From NCBI GenBank assembly GCA_016708025.1, contig JADJGQ010000001.1, forward strand, positions 930,001 through 994,000: 64,000 nt of DNA. The letters run 5' to 3'. This document shows positions 8,899 to 17,362 of this stretch, in pieces. The position numbers were made by a program, and so were the translations under genes. Source of the stretch: a bacterium (GTDB taxonomy: Bacteria > Zixibacteria > MSB-5A5 > GN15 > FEB-12). Numbering within the stretch: position 1 is the stretch's first letter; each line of letters begins with the position of its first letter. Below the pieces are notes generated by a model. That model was not told where the DNA came from. It did no database searches and was given only the letters and a program-made list of their open reading frames with translations.

Positions 8899-9162
8899 TT
8901 AGTCCGACTTGGGCTTGTTGCCTGAGTCAGACTTGCTTGAGCTGCTCCCGGAGGATCCGGAATCCGACTTGGATTCCCCTTTGCGCTTATAGTCAGTGAT
9001 GTAGAACCCGGTCCCTTTGAAGATCAGTCCGATTCCGCCGGAAATGAGTCGCTGGGTCTTTTTGCCACATTTTGGGCAGAGTTCGACCGGTTCTTCAGAC
9101 ATTGCCTGAAATTCTTCGAATTCATGACCACAGCTCGGACACCGGTATTGGTAAGTCGGCAT
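8899..9162 (-). CDS. FmdB-family zinc-ribbon protein
   Basis: An 87-residue protein beginning MPTYQYRCPSCGHEFEEFQ, the standard start of the FmdB regulatory family. Two CxxC pairs (CPSC, CPKC) form a zinc ribbon, and the tail is rich in Ser, Gly, Lys and Asp. The open frame extends upstream, but this ATG, preceded by GGAG, matches the family start. FmdB-type proteins were linked to control of formamidase genes; most members have no proven role. The oxidase follows immediately, so they form one operon. Confidence 0.85.
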   Translation of the reverse strand: MPTYQYRCPSCGHEFEEFQAMSEEPVELCPKCGKKTQRLISGGIGLIFKGTGFYITDYKRKGESKSDSGSSGSSSSKSDSGNKPKSD

Positions 9163-9277
9163 ACTCTTCGATTCTCCATAAGGACGCCCGTCTCTCCGGG
9201 CAATAGGCTGCAAGTATCGGAGATATTGAACCGCGAAACAAGGGGAAAAGTTCTTCGCCTCGGCCATCAAAGGGCGT

Positions 9278-9966
9278 TCAGAGCCCCAGTTTTACTGCGA
9301 GTCCGCAACTCAGGACGACCAAGCCGGCCATTGCGTGGGAGAACTGTTCGAGCCGTTGCATCGGCAGAAACTTAATACCGCGTTGTAAGAGGAGTACCAT
9401 GCCGAGCATCGTGCTGATAGTTGTAATAGTGAACACTACGGTGACCAGCCATAATCCGGCGGTGCTTTCGTTGGCGGCGGGGTACATCAGAATCGGGATC
9501 AATGGTTCACAGGGGCCAAGGACAAATACTGTGAAAAGGACCCAGGGGGTGATATTGGCGCGCCTGCCTGCCCTGTCATGTGAATGAAAATGCGAATGGG
9601 GATGGGCGTGAAGAGTGCCGTCCTCGTGGGTGTGGCGATGTTTGCGAACGCCTGGCGAATACCCCAGACCATGTAGACCAATCCGAAAGCGATTAGTGCC
9701 CACCCGGCCAGATCACCGCGAAATGACTCGGCCGATTCCAGGCTAGTAACCGCGATACCCAGACCGATCCCGATAAACCCGAGTACCACGCTACTCAGCA
9801 CATGGCCGAGTCCGCAGAGTACTGTTATCAGGCTGGTTTTCCAGGTAGACCAATTGCGAGCATGCGACATCGCAAGAAAGGGGAGATAGTGATCCGGTCC
9901 CAACAATGTATGGATGAAACCCATAGAAGCGGCGGCAATCAGAAGTGCTGTCATTTCGGACGTCAT
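9278..9966 (-). pseudogene. NicO/UreH-type metal transporter gene, interrupted by a frameshift
   Basis: The first part (9966 down to ~9650) encodes 'GFIHTLLGPDHYLPF', the H-x5-DH motif of nickel/cobalt (NicO, UreH-like) transporters, and reads on to 'VYMVWGIRQA'. The second part continues in another frame with a His-rich loop (RKHRHTHEDGTLHAH) and 'LGPCEPLIPILMYPA' plus further membrane segments. Together they align along their whole length with the intact paralogue at 52386-53099, so one base has been lost around 9640-9655. The gene may be a fresh pseudogene, a sequencing or assembly error, or, less likely, a programmed frameshift; no slippery heptamer was seen. The start ATG (9966) is preceded by AGGG. 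Confidence 0.75.
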
Positions 9967-10146
9967 GGTGCCCTGCCAGAAGTTGTCTTTCTACCCCAAT
10001 ATGCGTGAAAGGCACGAGCGGTCAAGGAGGAATAGTGGATAATCGTGGCTATGTACTGCGTCAATGAAGGAGTGCGGTATTCTGCGAAAGAAATCCGGTT
10101 TGGAGGGGATTCTTCCGCAGGAATTGCTCCCTGAATGTCCGCCAAA

Positions 10147-11817
10147 TCAGGTCTTAGTTTTGGATTGGGCAGCCAACATCTCGCGAGAACGGAGGAGGGC
10201 GTCATCGTATGTCGGCAACACGTTCTCTTTTCCGATCTGGTCCAACAGGCCAGAATCCTCCATCGCTTTCATCACGGCGGGCTGGGCGCCGGACATAAGA
10301 AAGATCGTGCCGGCTTTTTTGAATGAGTGGAAGACATCTTCGATCGTACGAACGCCAGTAGCATCAATGACGGGCACCTGCCGCATCCTGACAATGATCG
10401 CTTTGGGTGGCTTGCCAACTACCGTCAGTGATTCCTTAAACTTGTAGGCGGCGCCGAAAAACATCGGACCATTGATCTCAAACACCCGGACTCCATCAGG
10501 GATCGGCGAGAGAGAAAAATTGGAGACATCATCGAGGCCGTTGGCGTCATCCCAACTTTCCGATATAGCGGTGACATTGCTGGAATAGGACATGGAGCGC
10601 AGGAATGCAATGGAGGCGATCACCAGTCCGACCTGGAGGGCGATGGTCAGGTCGAGCAGGACTGTGAGAGCGAAGGTGCTGAGCAACACGGCCGCGTCGC
10701 TCTTGCTACCGCGTAATTGCGCGAGGAAAGTCCGCCACTCGGACATGTTGTAAGCCACGACAATCATAATTCCGGCCAGCGCTGCCATCGGAATCAAACC
10801 CGCCCACTTTCCGAAAGCGAGCATAATTATCAACAGGACAACGGCATGGACAATTCCGGCAACCGGAGTTCGTCCACCGTTTTTCACATTGGTTGCTGTA
10901 CGTGCAATCGCACCGGTGGCAGGAATTCCCCCGAAGATCGGCGAAGCGATATTGGCCACTCCCTGGGCGACCAGTTCCATATTCGAACGATGTTTCCCTG
11001 AGATCATTCCATCAGCAACGACAGCGGCAAGCAATGCTTCGATTCCGGCCAGCATGGCGATCGTGATGCCCGGCTGAATCAGATTTTTGATGGTGCTCCA
11101 GTTCACATCGGGTAGCGAAGGAGTGGGGAGGCTGTGGGGAATCTCACCGAATCGGGCGAAGATGGTCTCAAGCGGGAGATTCAGCAGCGGGACAGCCGCA
11201 GTTGCTGCGACCAGGGCCACAAAGGGACTGGGGATGATTGTCGTGATCCTCGGCCAGAAAACGATAACGATGATCACGCCAAGACCGAGCGCCAGGTTCG
11301 CCAGTTGTGCATCTCCAATGTGGGTCAGAATGATGATCCACTTCTCGATGAAATCCGCTGGAAGGTCCTTGATTCCAAGGCCGAGCAGATCGTTCATTTG
11401 AGAGGAGAAGATGATCACCGCAATTCCCGTGGTGAAACCAACGATCACCGGGTGCGGAATGAACTTGATGACCGAGCCGAATTTGAGCAGACCCATGGCG
11501 ATCAGGATCACGCCGGCGATGAGGGTGGCGGCCATCAGGCCATCGACACCATACTGCTGGACGATCCCGTATATGATCACGACAAAGGCGCCGGTCGGAC
11601 CGCCGATCTGGACGCGACTCCCGCCAAGTGCGGAAATGATGAATCCGGCGACGATGGCGGTAAAAAGCCCTTTTTCCGGAGAGACACCTGAAGCGATGGC
11701 GAAGGCGATCGCGAGCGGGAGGGCTACGATGGCTACAATCGTACCCGCCGCAGCATCGGCGCCAAACTGGCGGATCGTGTAACCCTTGATGGTATCGAGT
11801 AATTTCGGTCTAAGCAT
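10147..11817 (-). CDS. SulP-family anion transporter with C-terminal STAS domain
   Basis: A 556-residue inner-membrane protein. About 400 residues hold many hydrophobic segments with the SulP pattern (VALPLAIAFAIASGVSPEKGL, GGPTGAFVVIIYGIV), followed by a soluble STAS domain (~440-545; 'VRVFEINGPMFFGAA', 'VIDATGVRTIEDV'). SulP members move sulfate, bicarbonate or dicarboxylates by symport or exchange; the substrate here is not shown. The start follows AGGAG at an 11-base spacing. It is divergent from the flavin reductase gene, across a region with two palindromes. Confidence 0.9.
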   Translation of the reverse strand: MLRPKLLDTIKGYTIRQFGADAAAGTIVAIVALPLAIAFAIASGVSPEKGLFTAIVAGFIISALGGSRVQIGGPTGAFVVIIYGIVQQYGVDGLMAATLIAGVILIAMGLLKFGSVIKFIPHPVIVGFTTGIAVIIFSSQMNDLLGLGIKDLPADFIEKWIIILTHIGDAQLANLALGLGVIIVIVFWPRITTIIPSPFVALVAATAAVPLLNLPLETIFARFGEIPHSLPTPSLPDVNWSTIKNLIQPGITIAMLAGIEALLAAVVADGMISGKHRSNMELVAQGVANIASPIFGGIPATGAIARTATNVKNGGRTPVAGIVHAVVLLIIMLAFGKWAGLIPMAALAGIMIVVAYNMSEWRTFLAQLRGSKSDAAVLLSTFALTVLLDLTIALQVGLVIASIAFLRSMSYSSNVTAISESWDDANGLDDVSNFSLSPIPDGVRVFEINGPMFFGAAYKFKESLTVVGKPPKAIIVRMRQVPVIDATGVRTIEDVFHSFKKAGTIFLMSGAQPAVMKAMEDSGLLDQIGKENVLPTYDDALLRSREMLAAQSKTKT

Positions 11818-11942
11818 GGTCTGTTATCGACTCCTAAGCAGGCGAAAGTAGACCGTCATAAACCCGATGTCAAGAATTGAGCGAATTTTGTAGAGACCGG
11901 CAATTATTCGTCCAAAAAAATCGCAGAGATCATCTTGCCGCA

Positions 11943-11984
11943 ATAGACTTTTCTGTCTATGCTATTAGATAAAGATGATTATCT
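11943..11984. promoter_or_regulatory. two adjacent operator-like palindromes
   Basis: ATAGAC-TTTTCT-GTCTAT (11943-11960) and AGATAA-AGATGA-TTATCT (11967-11984) are both perfect 6-6-6 inverted repeats. They lie 17 bases before the flavin reductase start and ~125 bases before the divergent SulP start. They look like binding sites for one or two dimeric regulators. No regulator gene is adjacent. Confidence 0.45.
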
Positions 11985-12001
11985 GACAAGGACTATAGAC
12001 G

Positions 12002-12592
12002 ATGAAGCGTTCGCTTGGCCCCAAAACGCTGGTTTATCCGACTCCGGCATGGGTGATCGGAAGTTACGACCAACACGGAAAACCGAATATCATGACAGTC
12101 GCCTGGGGAGGGATCTGTAACTCCAAGCCGCCGCAGGTGACGATTTCGCTCCGCAAGGCGACCTACACGTACGGCTGCATCATGGAACGTAAGGCGTACA
12201 CGATCAATCATCTTCCGGAGACATTGGTTGCTGCTGTTGACTATTGCGGGATGGCCTCGGGACGGTCAGGCGATAAATTTGCTGAGACCGGTTTGACGCC
12301 GATCGGCTCCGAATTAGTTGATGCTCCATATATCGAGCAGGCAAATCTTGTATTGGAGTGCAACCTAAATCAGGCGATCGAGATTGGGCTGCACACCATG
12401 TTTATTGGGGATATTGTTGATGTTAAGGCGGATGAGGCAATCCTTGATGTTGCAGGTAACCCAGACCCGCTGAAATTGCTTCCGATTATCTATGCTACCG
12501 GAGTTTCGCGATATTACGGGATCGGCAAAGAGATCGGGAAGGGGTATTCGGTCGGGAAAGCGGTCAAGAAGAGCGACGACCCGACATATTGA
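12002..12592 (+). CDS. flavin reductase-like (flavoredoxin) FMN-binding protein
   Basis: A 196-residue protein of the flavin reductase/flavoredoxin fold. The N-terminus 'LVYPTPAWVIGSYDQHGKPNIMTVAWGG' contains the usual entry motif, and the core 'PPQVTISLRKATYT' and 'GDIVDVKADE' follow the split-barrel FMN-binding pattern. Such proteins bind FMN and pass electrons or reduce free flavin; the partner is unknown. AAGGA lies nine bases before the ATG. The two palindromes upstream suggest that expression is regulated. Confidence 0.85.
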   Translation: MKRSLGPKTLVYPTPAWVIGSYDQHGKPNIMTVAWGGICNSKPPQVTISLRKATYTYGCIMERKAYTINHLPETLVAAVDYCGMASGRSGDKFAETGLTPIGSELVDAPYIEQANLVLECNLNQAIEIGLHTMFIGDIVDVKADEAILDVAGNPDPLKLLPIIYATGVSRYYGIGKEIGKGYSVGKAVKKSDDPTY

Positions 12593-12653
12593 TCTTTTCC
12601 GCCGCAATTTTCATCGTGGCATGAGGGCGGCCTCACACAGTATATTTGCAGAG

Positions 12654-12730
12654 ACGGGGATGGAGTCCCCCTTAAACCGCTCTAATTGAGCTGATGACTC
12701 CTGCCAATCGAACATCGAACTTGCAGGAGT
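12654..12730 (+). promoter_or_regulatory. fluoride riboswitch (crcB motif) with translational expression platform
   Basis: GGGGATGGAGTCCCC (12656-12670), an AAACCGCTC...GAGC arm and GATGACTCC (12693-12701) match the fluoride riboswitch consensus. The loop GGAGT (12662-12666) can form the known pseudoknot with ACTCC (12697-12701). The same ACTCCTGC (12697-12704) is also a perfect complement of GCAGGAGT (12723-12730), which contains the ribosome site of crcB. Ligand binding should therefore free the ribosome site and turn on translation. Confidence 0.93.
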
Positions 12731-12737
12731 TTATTGG

Positions 12738-13115
12738 ATGATGAAAGTGTTGATGATCGCCGCCGCCGGTCTGGTGGGGACTTTGGCACGGTACGGACTT
12801 GGGGGGCTGGTCCAGAAACAGGTAGATTCGCTTTTCCCACTGGGAACAGTTGTTGTGAATGTTCTTGGGTGTCTGCTGTTCGGCATCCTCTGGTCTTGGG
12901 CCGAAAATCGCATCACGGTCGATGCGACGATCCGCGCCGCCATTTTCATCGGATTTTTCGGCGCATTCACCACATTCTCGAGTTTTGCCTATGAGACAGT
13001 TGCACTGATGCGTGAATCGCAATGGTTCGCCGCAGGAGCCAATATTCTCCTCCAGAACCTGCTGGGAATGGCGGGACTTTTCGGAGGGTTGATTGTCGGC
13101 CGAAAACTGTTCTAA
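12738..13115 (+). CDS. crcB: fluoride ion channel CrcB/Fluc
   Basis: A 125-residue four-helix membrane protein that lets fluoride leave the cell as a dual-topology dimer. Family motifs are present: GTLARYGLGG near the start, 'GTVVVNVLGCLLFG' and the Phe-box region 'GFFGAFTTFSSFAYET'. The ATG at 12738 is immediately followed by a second ATG, and the ribosome site AGGAG lies in the riboswitch arm. The stop codon overlaps an ATG, and the DUF190 gene follows. Confidence 0.95.
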   Translation: MMKVLMIAAAGLVGTLARYGLGGLVQKQVDSLFPLGTVVVNVLGCLLFGILWSWAENRITVDATIRAAIFIGFFGAFTTFSSFAYETVALMRESQWFAAGANILLQNLLGMAGLFGGLIVGRKLF

Positions 13116-13126
13116 TGGAGGGTCGT

Positions 13127-13501
13127 ATGCAGTTACCAGAGCAATCCGAACTACTCCGCATTTTTGTCGGCGAATCAGATCGCTGGCAGGGGAAACCGCT
13201 CTATGAGGCGATTGTCCTCGAAGCGCGCGCTGCTGGGCTGGCCGGGGCAACCGTGAGCCGCGGGCTAATGGGCTACGGTGCGCACAGCCGTATCCACACC
13301 ACCAAAGTTCTACGGCTGTCGGAAGACCTTCCGATCATTATCGAGATCGCGGACCGGGCAGACCGGATAGAATCATTTCTGCCGAAACTCGATTCGATGA
13401 TTGTTGAAGGGTTAGTGACGGTGGAGAAGGTGCGGGTTCCTCGGGGAGTAAGCTACCGCACAAGAAGAGGTGGGGCGGGGGTAAAGCGCGGCGGGGCATA
13501 A
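13127..13501 (+). CDS. DUF190 family protein
   Basis: A 124-residue protein of the DUF190 family (ESDRWQGKPLYEAIVLEAR, AGATVSRGLMGYGAHS, LPIIIEIADRAD), a PII/CutA1-like ferredoxin fold. DUF190 genes are common next to crcB, so a role in fluoride tolerance or in sensing is likely but unproven. The chosen ATG follows GGAGGG; an ATG overlapping the crcB stop at 13115 is the alternative. The tail (RTRRGGAGVKRGGA) is basic and probably disordered. It is expected to be made together with CrcB under the fluoride switch. Confidence 0.85.
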   Translation: MQLPEQSELLRIFVGESDRWQGKPLYEAIVLEARAAGLAGATVSRGLMGYGAHSRIHTTKVLRLSEDLPIIIEIADRADRIESFLPKLDSMIVEGLVTVEKVRVPRGVSYRTRRGGAGVKRGGA

Positions 13502-13586
13502 GACATATCGATACTGTGATATGCGGAGTCCTCTGTGGGCCACCCCAAAAGAGGGCTAATTAAGTCTATGTCCCAAACAAAACGAG

Positions 13587-13886
13587 TTACCGCTCGCTCT
13601 TTTTGCGTCCCAGGATCCCGCCGGTCAGGAAGAGGCCGGCTCCCAGCACAAATCCGAAATTGTACCAGTTCCCGTTGTTGTGAACCTCGTAGACGTTGAT
13701 GCTGTCCATGAAGAGCGACAGGACGAAGGTGATGGGGGAGATCATCCCATGCCAGATGCCGATCAGGAATCCGGCTGTCTTGCCATTGCCTGAGGGGATG
13801 TCCTCGACCGTGTTCGGTCCGGGGGTACAGGCGGCAAGGAGAGTCAGTGCGAGTAAAACGATGAAGCCAATCTTGAGATATTGCAT
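13587..13886 (-). CDS. small predicted lipoprotein with two further membrane segments
   Basis: A 99-residue protein beginning MQYLKIGFIVLLALTLLAACTPGPN, with a clear lipobox (LAAC). Two hydrophobic segments follow ('FLIGIWHGMISPITFVLSLF' and 'FGFVLGAGLFLTGGIL') and a basic end (GRKKSER). AAAGGG precedes the ATG; the longer open frame upstream lacks such a site. Short proteins of this general type occur in many bacteria without an assigned function. I can name no role. Confidence 0.75.
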   Translation of the reverse strand: MQYLKIGFIVLLALTLLAACTPGPNTVEDIPSGNGKTAGFLIGIWHGMISPITFVLSLFMDSINVYEVHNNGNWYNFGFVLGAGLFLTGGILGRKKSER

Positions 13887-14024
13887 GGTTGATACCCTTT
13901 GCTGCAAAGGTGATGGGGAAAAGATAGCAGGTTGGAGGGGAGAGGCAAGCGGAAAGAGGCATGGCTTTCGGGTCTCGTCTTCGCTCGACCCGACGGGGCG
14001 GAGGTACAATAGGGAGTTCGTAGC

Positions 14025-14186
14025 CTATCGTGGGCCACAGATCTTTGCGGTGACCTTGCTCGTCTCAATGTTGACCTGGATTTGACAACCGCAGTCTGCG
14101 CAGACGAAGAGAGTGTCCGGTGAGACGTACATGTCATAGTCGTAGTTAACTGCCAGGATGGGCGCTCGAAACAAGTAAGTGCGATT
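14025..14186 (-). other. in-frame continuation after a stop codon, Cys-rich possible ORF or gene remnant
   Basis: Downstream of the TGA of the small lipoprotein (14187-14402), the same frame stays open for 53 codons and ends at TAG. It reads 'NYDYDMYVSPDTLFVCADCG', then CQIQV and further residues, with a codon third-position bias like the neighbouring genes. A TTG at ~14171 or an ATG further on could start it separately, though without a good ribosome site. It may be the severed C-terminus of the lipoprotein gene, a separate short gene, or chance. Confidence 0.3.
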
Positions 14187-14402
14187 TCACTTCTGTGAGA
14201 TCTTGTTCTCTTTCGCCCAAACCTGATCAGCGGCTGTGACCGCAGACGTCCACGCAGGGTCCATATCTGAGGTGAACTCTCCAACGTACAGATATCCCTT
14301 TGAGTCACTTTCGCCATTGACGCAGCATGAAAGCCAACTGCATCCGAGGCTGCACCACAAAGTGACGAGCAAGAGAGATAATGCGAAAAGGAAGCGAACC
14401 AT
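14187..14402 (-). CDS. small predicted lipoprotein
   Basis: A 71-residue protein with a signal peptide (MVRFLFALSLLLVTLWCSLGC) and lipobox SLGC, followed by a short mature part containing Cys-Cys, 'GYLYVGEFTSD' and 'WTSAVTAADQVWAKENK'. GAGG lies seven bases before the ATG, which supports translation. No family recognised. The frame stays open after the stop codon (see 14025-14186), so this may be a truncated version of a longer protein. Confidence 0.6.
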   Translation of the reverse strand: MVRFLFALSLLLVTLWCSLGCSWLSCCVNGESDSKGYLYVGEFTSDMDPAWTSAVTAADQVWAKENKISQK

Positions 14403-14434
14403 ACGGTCCTCGCAAGAAACTCGTCTAATGCATG

Positions 14435-14460
14435 AAGGCAGGAGCTCGCGCTCCTGCCTT
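14435..14460 (-). terminator. hairpin terminator after pckA
   Basis: A perfect 11-bp stem AAGGCAGGAGC/GCTCCTGCCTT with a four-base loop, 19 bases after the pckA stop codon on the minus strand. The T-rich tail is weak. It probably ends the pta-aminotransferase-pckA transcript. Confidence 0.7.
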
Positions 14461-14478
14461 CTATCTCGAAACAGTAGT

Positions 14479-16143
14479 TTACCGCGTTTTCACGAATTCC
14501 TTCTTCACCGGGCCGGCGGCGATCACCTCAGGTGTGCAGCCATCACGGAACTTCTTGAAGTTCTCGATGAACAACGCCGCCAACTGCAAATACCTCTCCT
14601 GGTAGGCGTTCGGGTCATCCCAAGTCTCGATCGGTTTCAGTACCTTGTCCGGAACATTCTCACAATGCATCGGGACCTGGAAACCAAAGACCGGATCAGT
14701 GTAGAATTCGGCGTTGTCGAGTTTCCCATCCAGCGCCGCGTTCAAGAGCGCGCGGGTGTGGTGGATCGACATACGCTTGCCGATACCGTACACTCCGCCG
14801 GTCCAGCCGGTATTGACCAGCCAGCACTGAGCGCCATACTTGAGCATCTTGCGGCGAAGCAGATCGGCATAAAAGAACGGATGATGCACCATAAACGGCG
14901 CGCCAAAGCAGGCCGAGAAGGTGATCTCCGGTTCTTTGCCGAGATCAATTTCTGTCCCCGACACCTTGGCGGTGTAGCCGGAGATGAAGTGGTACATCGC
15001 CTGTTCCGGCGTCAACCGAGCGAGCGGGGGCATCACGCCCGAAGCATCGCAGGTCAACATCAGAACGTTTTTCGGATGTCCGGCCATCTTCTCCGGAACG
15101 GAATTGGTAATAAACGAAAGCGGGTATGCGGCGCGGGTGTTTTCGGTCCGCTCCATATCATCCAGATCGAGCATGCGCGTGACCGGATCATAAATGACGT
15201 TTTCAAGAACTGTCCCGAATTTCCGCGTGCAAGCAAAGATCTCCGGCTCGGCAGTCGGGGAGAGGTTGATCACCTTGGCGTAACAACCGTTTTCGAAATT
15301 GAAGACGCCTTCATCGGACCAGCCATGTTCATCGTCACCGACCAGGAATCGATTCGGGTCAGCCGAGAGCGTGGTCTTGCCGGTGCCGGAGAGACCAAAG
15401 AAAAGGGCGACATCGCCAGTCTTGCCGACATTGGCCGAGCAGTGCATTGTCATCAGTCCCTGCAACGGGAGCAGATAATTAAGCAGCGTGAAAACCGCTT
15501 TCTTGATCTCGCCGCCGTAGCCTGAGCCACCGATGATGCAGAGCTTCTGATCAAAGTTGAGCATGATAAAGGTCGGCGTGTTGGTGCCATCGATCTCAGG
15601 GAGTCCCTGGAACGATGGGACAGAGATAACGGTGAACCCAGGAATGAATTTCCGCAGTTCGTCGTTGCTGGTCGCCTGGATCAGCATATTCTTGACAAAG
15701 AGCGAGTGCCAGGCCAATTCAGTGATAATACGGACCGGGAGGCGATAGTTCGGGTCGGCGCCGCCGTAGCAGTCCTGCACAAAGAGGTCGCGCCCTTGCA
15801 GAAAGCCCTGCAAGCGCTGGTAGACCATATTGAACTTATCTTCGGCAATCGGGCGATTGTACTGCCCCCACCAGATATGTTCTTCGGTGGTGACTTCGCG
15901 GACGATGAATTTATCGTTCGCAGCGCGAGCGGTATGTTTGCCGGTGTCGACGATCAGCGGACCATGAAGGGATATCCTGCCTTCGGAGCGGAAGATCGAT
16001 TCTTCATACAATGCTTCGACCGGGAGATTCCAGTAGACATTGCGGATATTGCGCAGGCCGTGATTATCCAGGCCGTAGTCGGGTTTGAGCGACGACGCCT
16101 GTTTTTGCGCAGGGGTCTTTATGTCCAGAATATAGTGGTTCAT
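14479..16143 (-). CDS. pckA: phosphoenolpyruvate carboxykinase (ATP)
   Basis: A 554-residue ATP-type PEP carboxykinase that interconverts oxaloacetate plus ATP with PEP, CO2 and ADP, linking the TCA cycle to gluconeogenesis. The kinase-1a loop GLSGTGKTTL (~250-259) and the kinase-2/metal site 'VGDDEHGW' mark the ATP type. The length agrees with the family (~530-550). The ATG overlaps the aminotransferase stop (ATGA) and has GAGGAG upstream, so translation is coupled. With pta and the aminotransferase it forms a three-gene central-carbon operon. Confidence 0.97.
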   Translation of the reverse strand: MNHYILDIKTPAQKQASSLKPDYGLDNHGLRNIRNVYWNLPVEALYEESIFRSEGRISLHGPLIVDTGKHTARAANDKFIVREVTTEEHIWWGQYNRPIAEDKFNMVYQRLQGFLQGRDLFVQDCYGGADPNYRLPVRIITELAWHSLFVKNMLIQATSNDELRKFIPGFTVISVPSFQGLPEIDGTNTPTFIMLNFDQKLCIIGGSGYGGEIKKAVFTLLNYLLPLQGLMTMHCSANVGKTGDVALFFGLSGTGKTTLSADPNRFLVGDDEHGWSDEGVFNFENGCYAKVINLSPTAEPEIFACTRKFGTVLENVIYDPVTRMLDLDDMERTENTRAAYPLSFITNSVPEKMAGHPKNVLMLTCDASGVMPPLARLTPEQAMYHFISGYTAKVSGTEIDLGKEPEITFSACFGAPFMVHHPFFYADLLRRKMLKYGAQCWLVNTGWTGGVYGIGKRMSIHHTRALLNAALDGKLDNAEFYTDPVFGFQVPMHCENVPDKVLKPIETWDDPNAYQERYLQLAALFIENFKKFRDGCTPEVIAAGPVKKEFVKTR

Positions 16144-17357
16144 TTCCAGTCTCTCCTCAATTTGCGGTCGCCAATGTAGATTTCATTGGGGGATTCCGGA
16201 TCGAGTGCCCACTTGATACGGGCGACCCCTTCCATAATTTCTTTGATCGTTCCGCAGTAGCTCAGGCGCAAGTGACCCTCGACGCCGAATTCTTTGCCGG
16301 GAACTGTCACCACCAACGCCTTCTCCAGCAGGAACTGGGACAGCTTCACCGAGTCCTGACTGTAGGCGCGGAAATCCGGAAGGCAATAGAAGGTGCCGTC
16401 CGGCTCGTTGATGCGGATGCCGGTGAAAGCGCGAAGTTCGTTCATCATGACATTCTTGTTATTCTGAAGTGTCTGGCGCAGTGATTCGATCGAGCTTTGC
16501 ACTCCGTTGAGTGCACCGGCCGCCGCCGCCTGTAGTAAGACTGCCGGGCAGGACATGTTCTGCGCCTGGACGTTGATCATCGCCGCAGTTATCTTCTTGT
16601 TGGCGACTGTCCATCCAATGCGGAATCCGGTCATGGCGTACGCTTTGGAGACGCCATTTAGGATGATCAGCTTGGAAGATTCGCTGTCATCCTTGGCGTA
16701 CTTGTATGCCGAGACCCAGGGAGTCTTGCCAAACGTCAGGCGATGATAGATATCATCCATGATCAGGTAGATACCCTTTTTCTCGCAGAACTCGACTACC
16801 TGCTGGATGAATTCGGGAGGATATACAACGCCTGACGGGTTGTTCGGGCTGTTGATCACGATCGCTTTGGTGTATGAGCCAACCACTTCTTCGATATCAT
16901 CAAACTCCACCTGGAAGGTGTGGTCTTTCGGTTTGACAATCACCGGCTTGCCGTAGACCATCTTGACGATCTCAGGATAGCTGACCCAATACGGGGCGAG
17001 AATGACCACTTCATCCTGCGGATTGACCAGCGTCATCATCAGGTTGTAAAAGGAGTGCTTGGCGCCATTGGAGACGATGATATTGTCCGTACTGACCAGT
17101 TTGCCATACTGGTCTTCGGTGTAGTGGACGATCGCCTTCAATAGCTGCGAGATTCCCTCGGTTGGGGTATAGCGAATATCCGCAGTATTCAATTTCGAAG
17201 CGCAGGCGATGATGGCATCAAGCGGCACCTTGCTTTTCGGTTCGCCGGCGCCGAGGTGGATGACCGCCTCGCCTTTGTCACGCAGTTTGGCCGCCGCTTC
17301 ATTCAGTTTGAGCGTCGGCGACTCGTGAATTTCTTTGGCCAGTTGACTGATACTCAT
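16140..17357 (-). CDS. class I/II PLP aminotransferase, aspartate-type
   Basis: A 405-residue fold-type I aminotransferase. The PLP lysine is Lys238 in 'NGVSKAYAMTGFRIGW'. 'NSPNNPSGVVYPPEF' and 'DDIYHRLTF' supply cofactor contacts. The pattern is that of the aspartate/aromatic aminotransferase (1-gamma) group, which would transfer an amino group between aspartate and 2-oxoglutarate and so supply oxaloacetate to the PckA encoded next. The substrate is inferred from similarity and neighbours. It lies 5 bases after pta and overlaps pckA by 4. Confidence 0.88.
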   Translation of the reverse strand: MSISQLAKEIHESPTLKLNEAAAKLRDKGEAVIHLGAGEPKSKVPLDAIIACASKLNTADIRYTPTEGISQLLKAIVHYTEDQYGKLVSTDNIIVSNGAKHSFYNLMMTLVNPQDEVVILAPYWVSYPEIVKMVYGKPVIVKPKDHTFQVEFDDIEEVVGSYTKAIVINSPNNPSGVVYPPEFIQQVVEFCEKKGIYLIMDDIYHRLTFGKTPWVSAYKYAKDDSESSKLIILNGVSKAYAMTGFRIGWTVANKKITAAMINVQAQNMSCPAVLLQAAAAGALNGVQSSIESLRQTLQNNKNVMMNELRAFTGIRINEPDGTFYCLPDFRAYSQDSVKLSQFLLEKALVVTVPGKEFGVEGHLRLSYCGTIKEIMEGVARIKWALDPESPNEIYIGDRKLRRDWK

Positions 17358-17362
17358 ATTTG

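Noticed and set aside
9640..9660. Programmed frameshift in the NicO/UreH-type gene
   Set aside because: No slippery heptamer and no stimulating structure were seen; a lost base is simpler.
11134..11691. A plus-strand open frame across the SulP gene
   Set aside because: Antisense shadow with a low-complexity, Asp- and His-rich product and no ribosome site.
14171..14189. Selenocysteine insertion at the TGA of the small lipoprotein
   Set aside because: No hairpin of SECIS type was evident just downstream, and the context is unlike known selenoproteins.
14236..15525. A 429-codon open frame on the plus strand
   Set aside because: It lies wholly antisense to pckA and neighbours, shows no domain, and mirrors the codon bias of the real gene.
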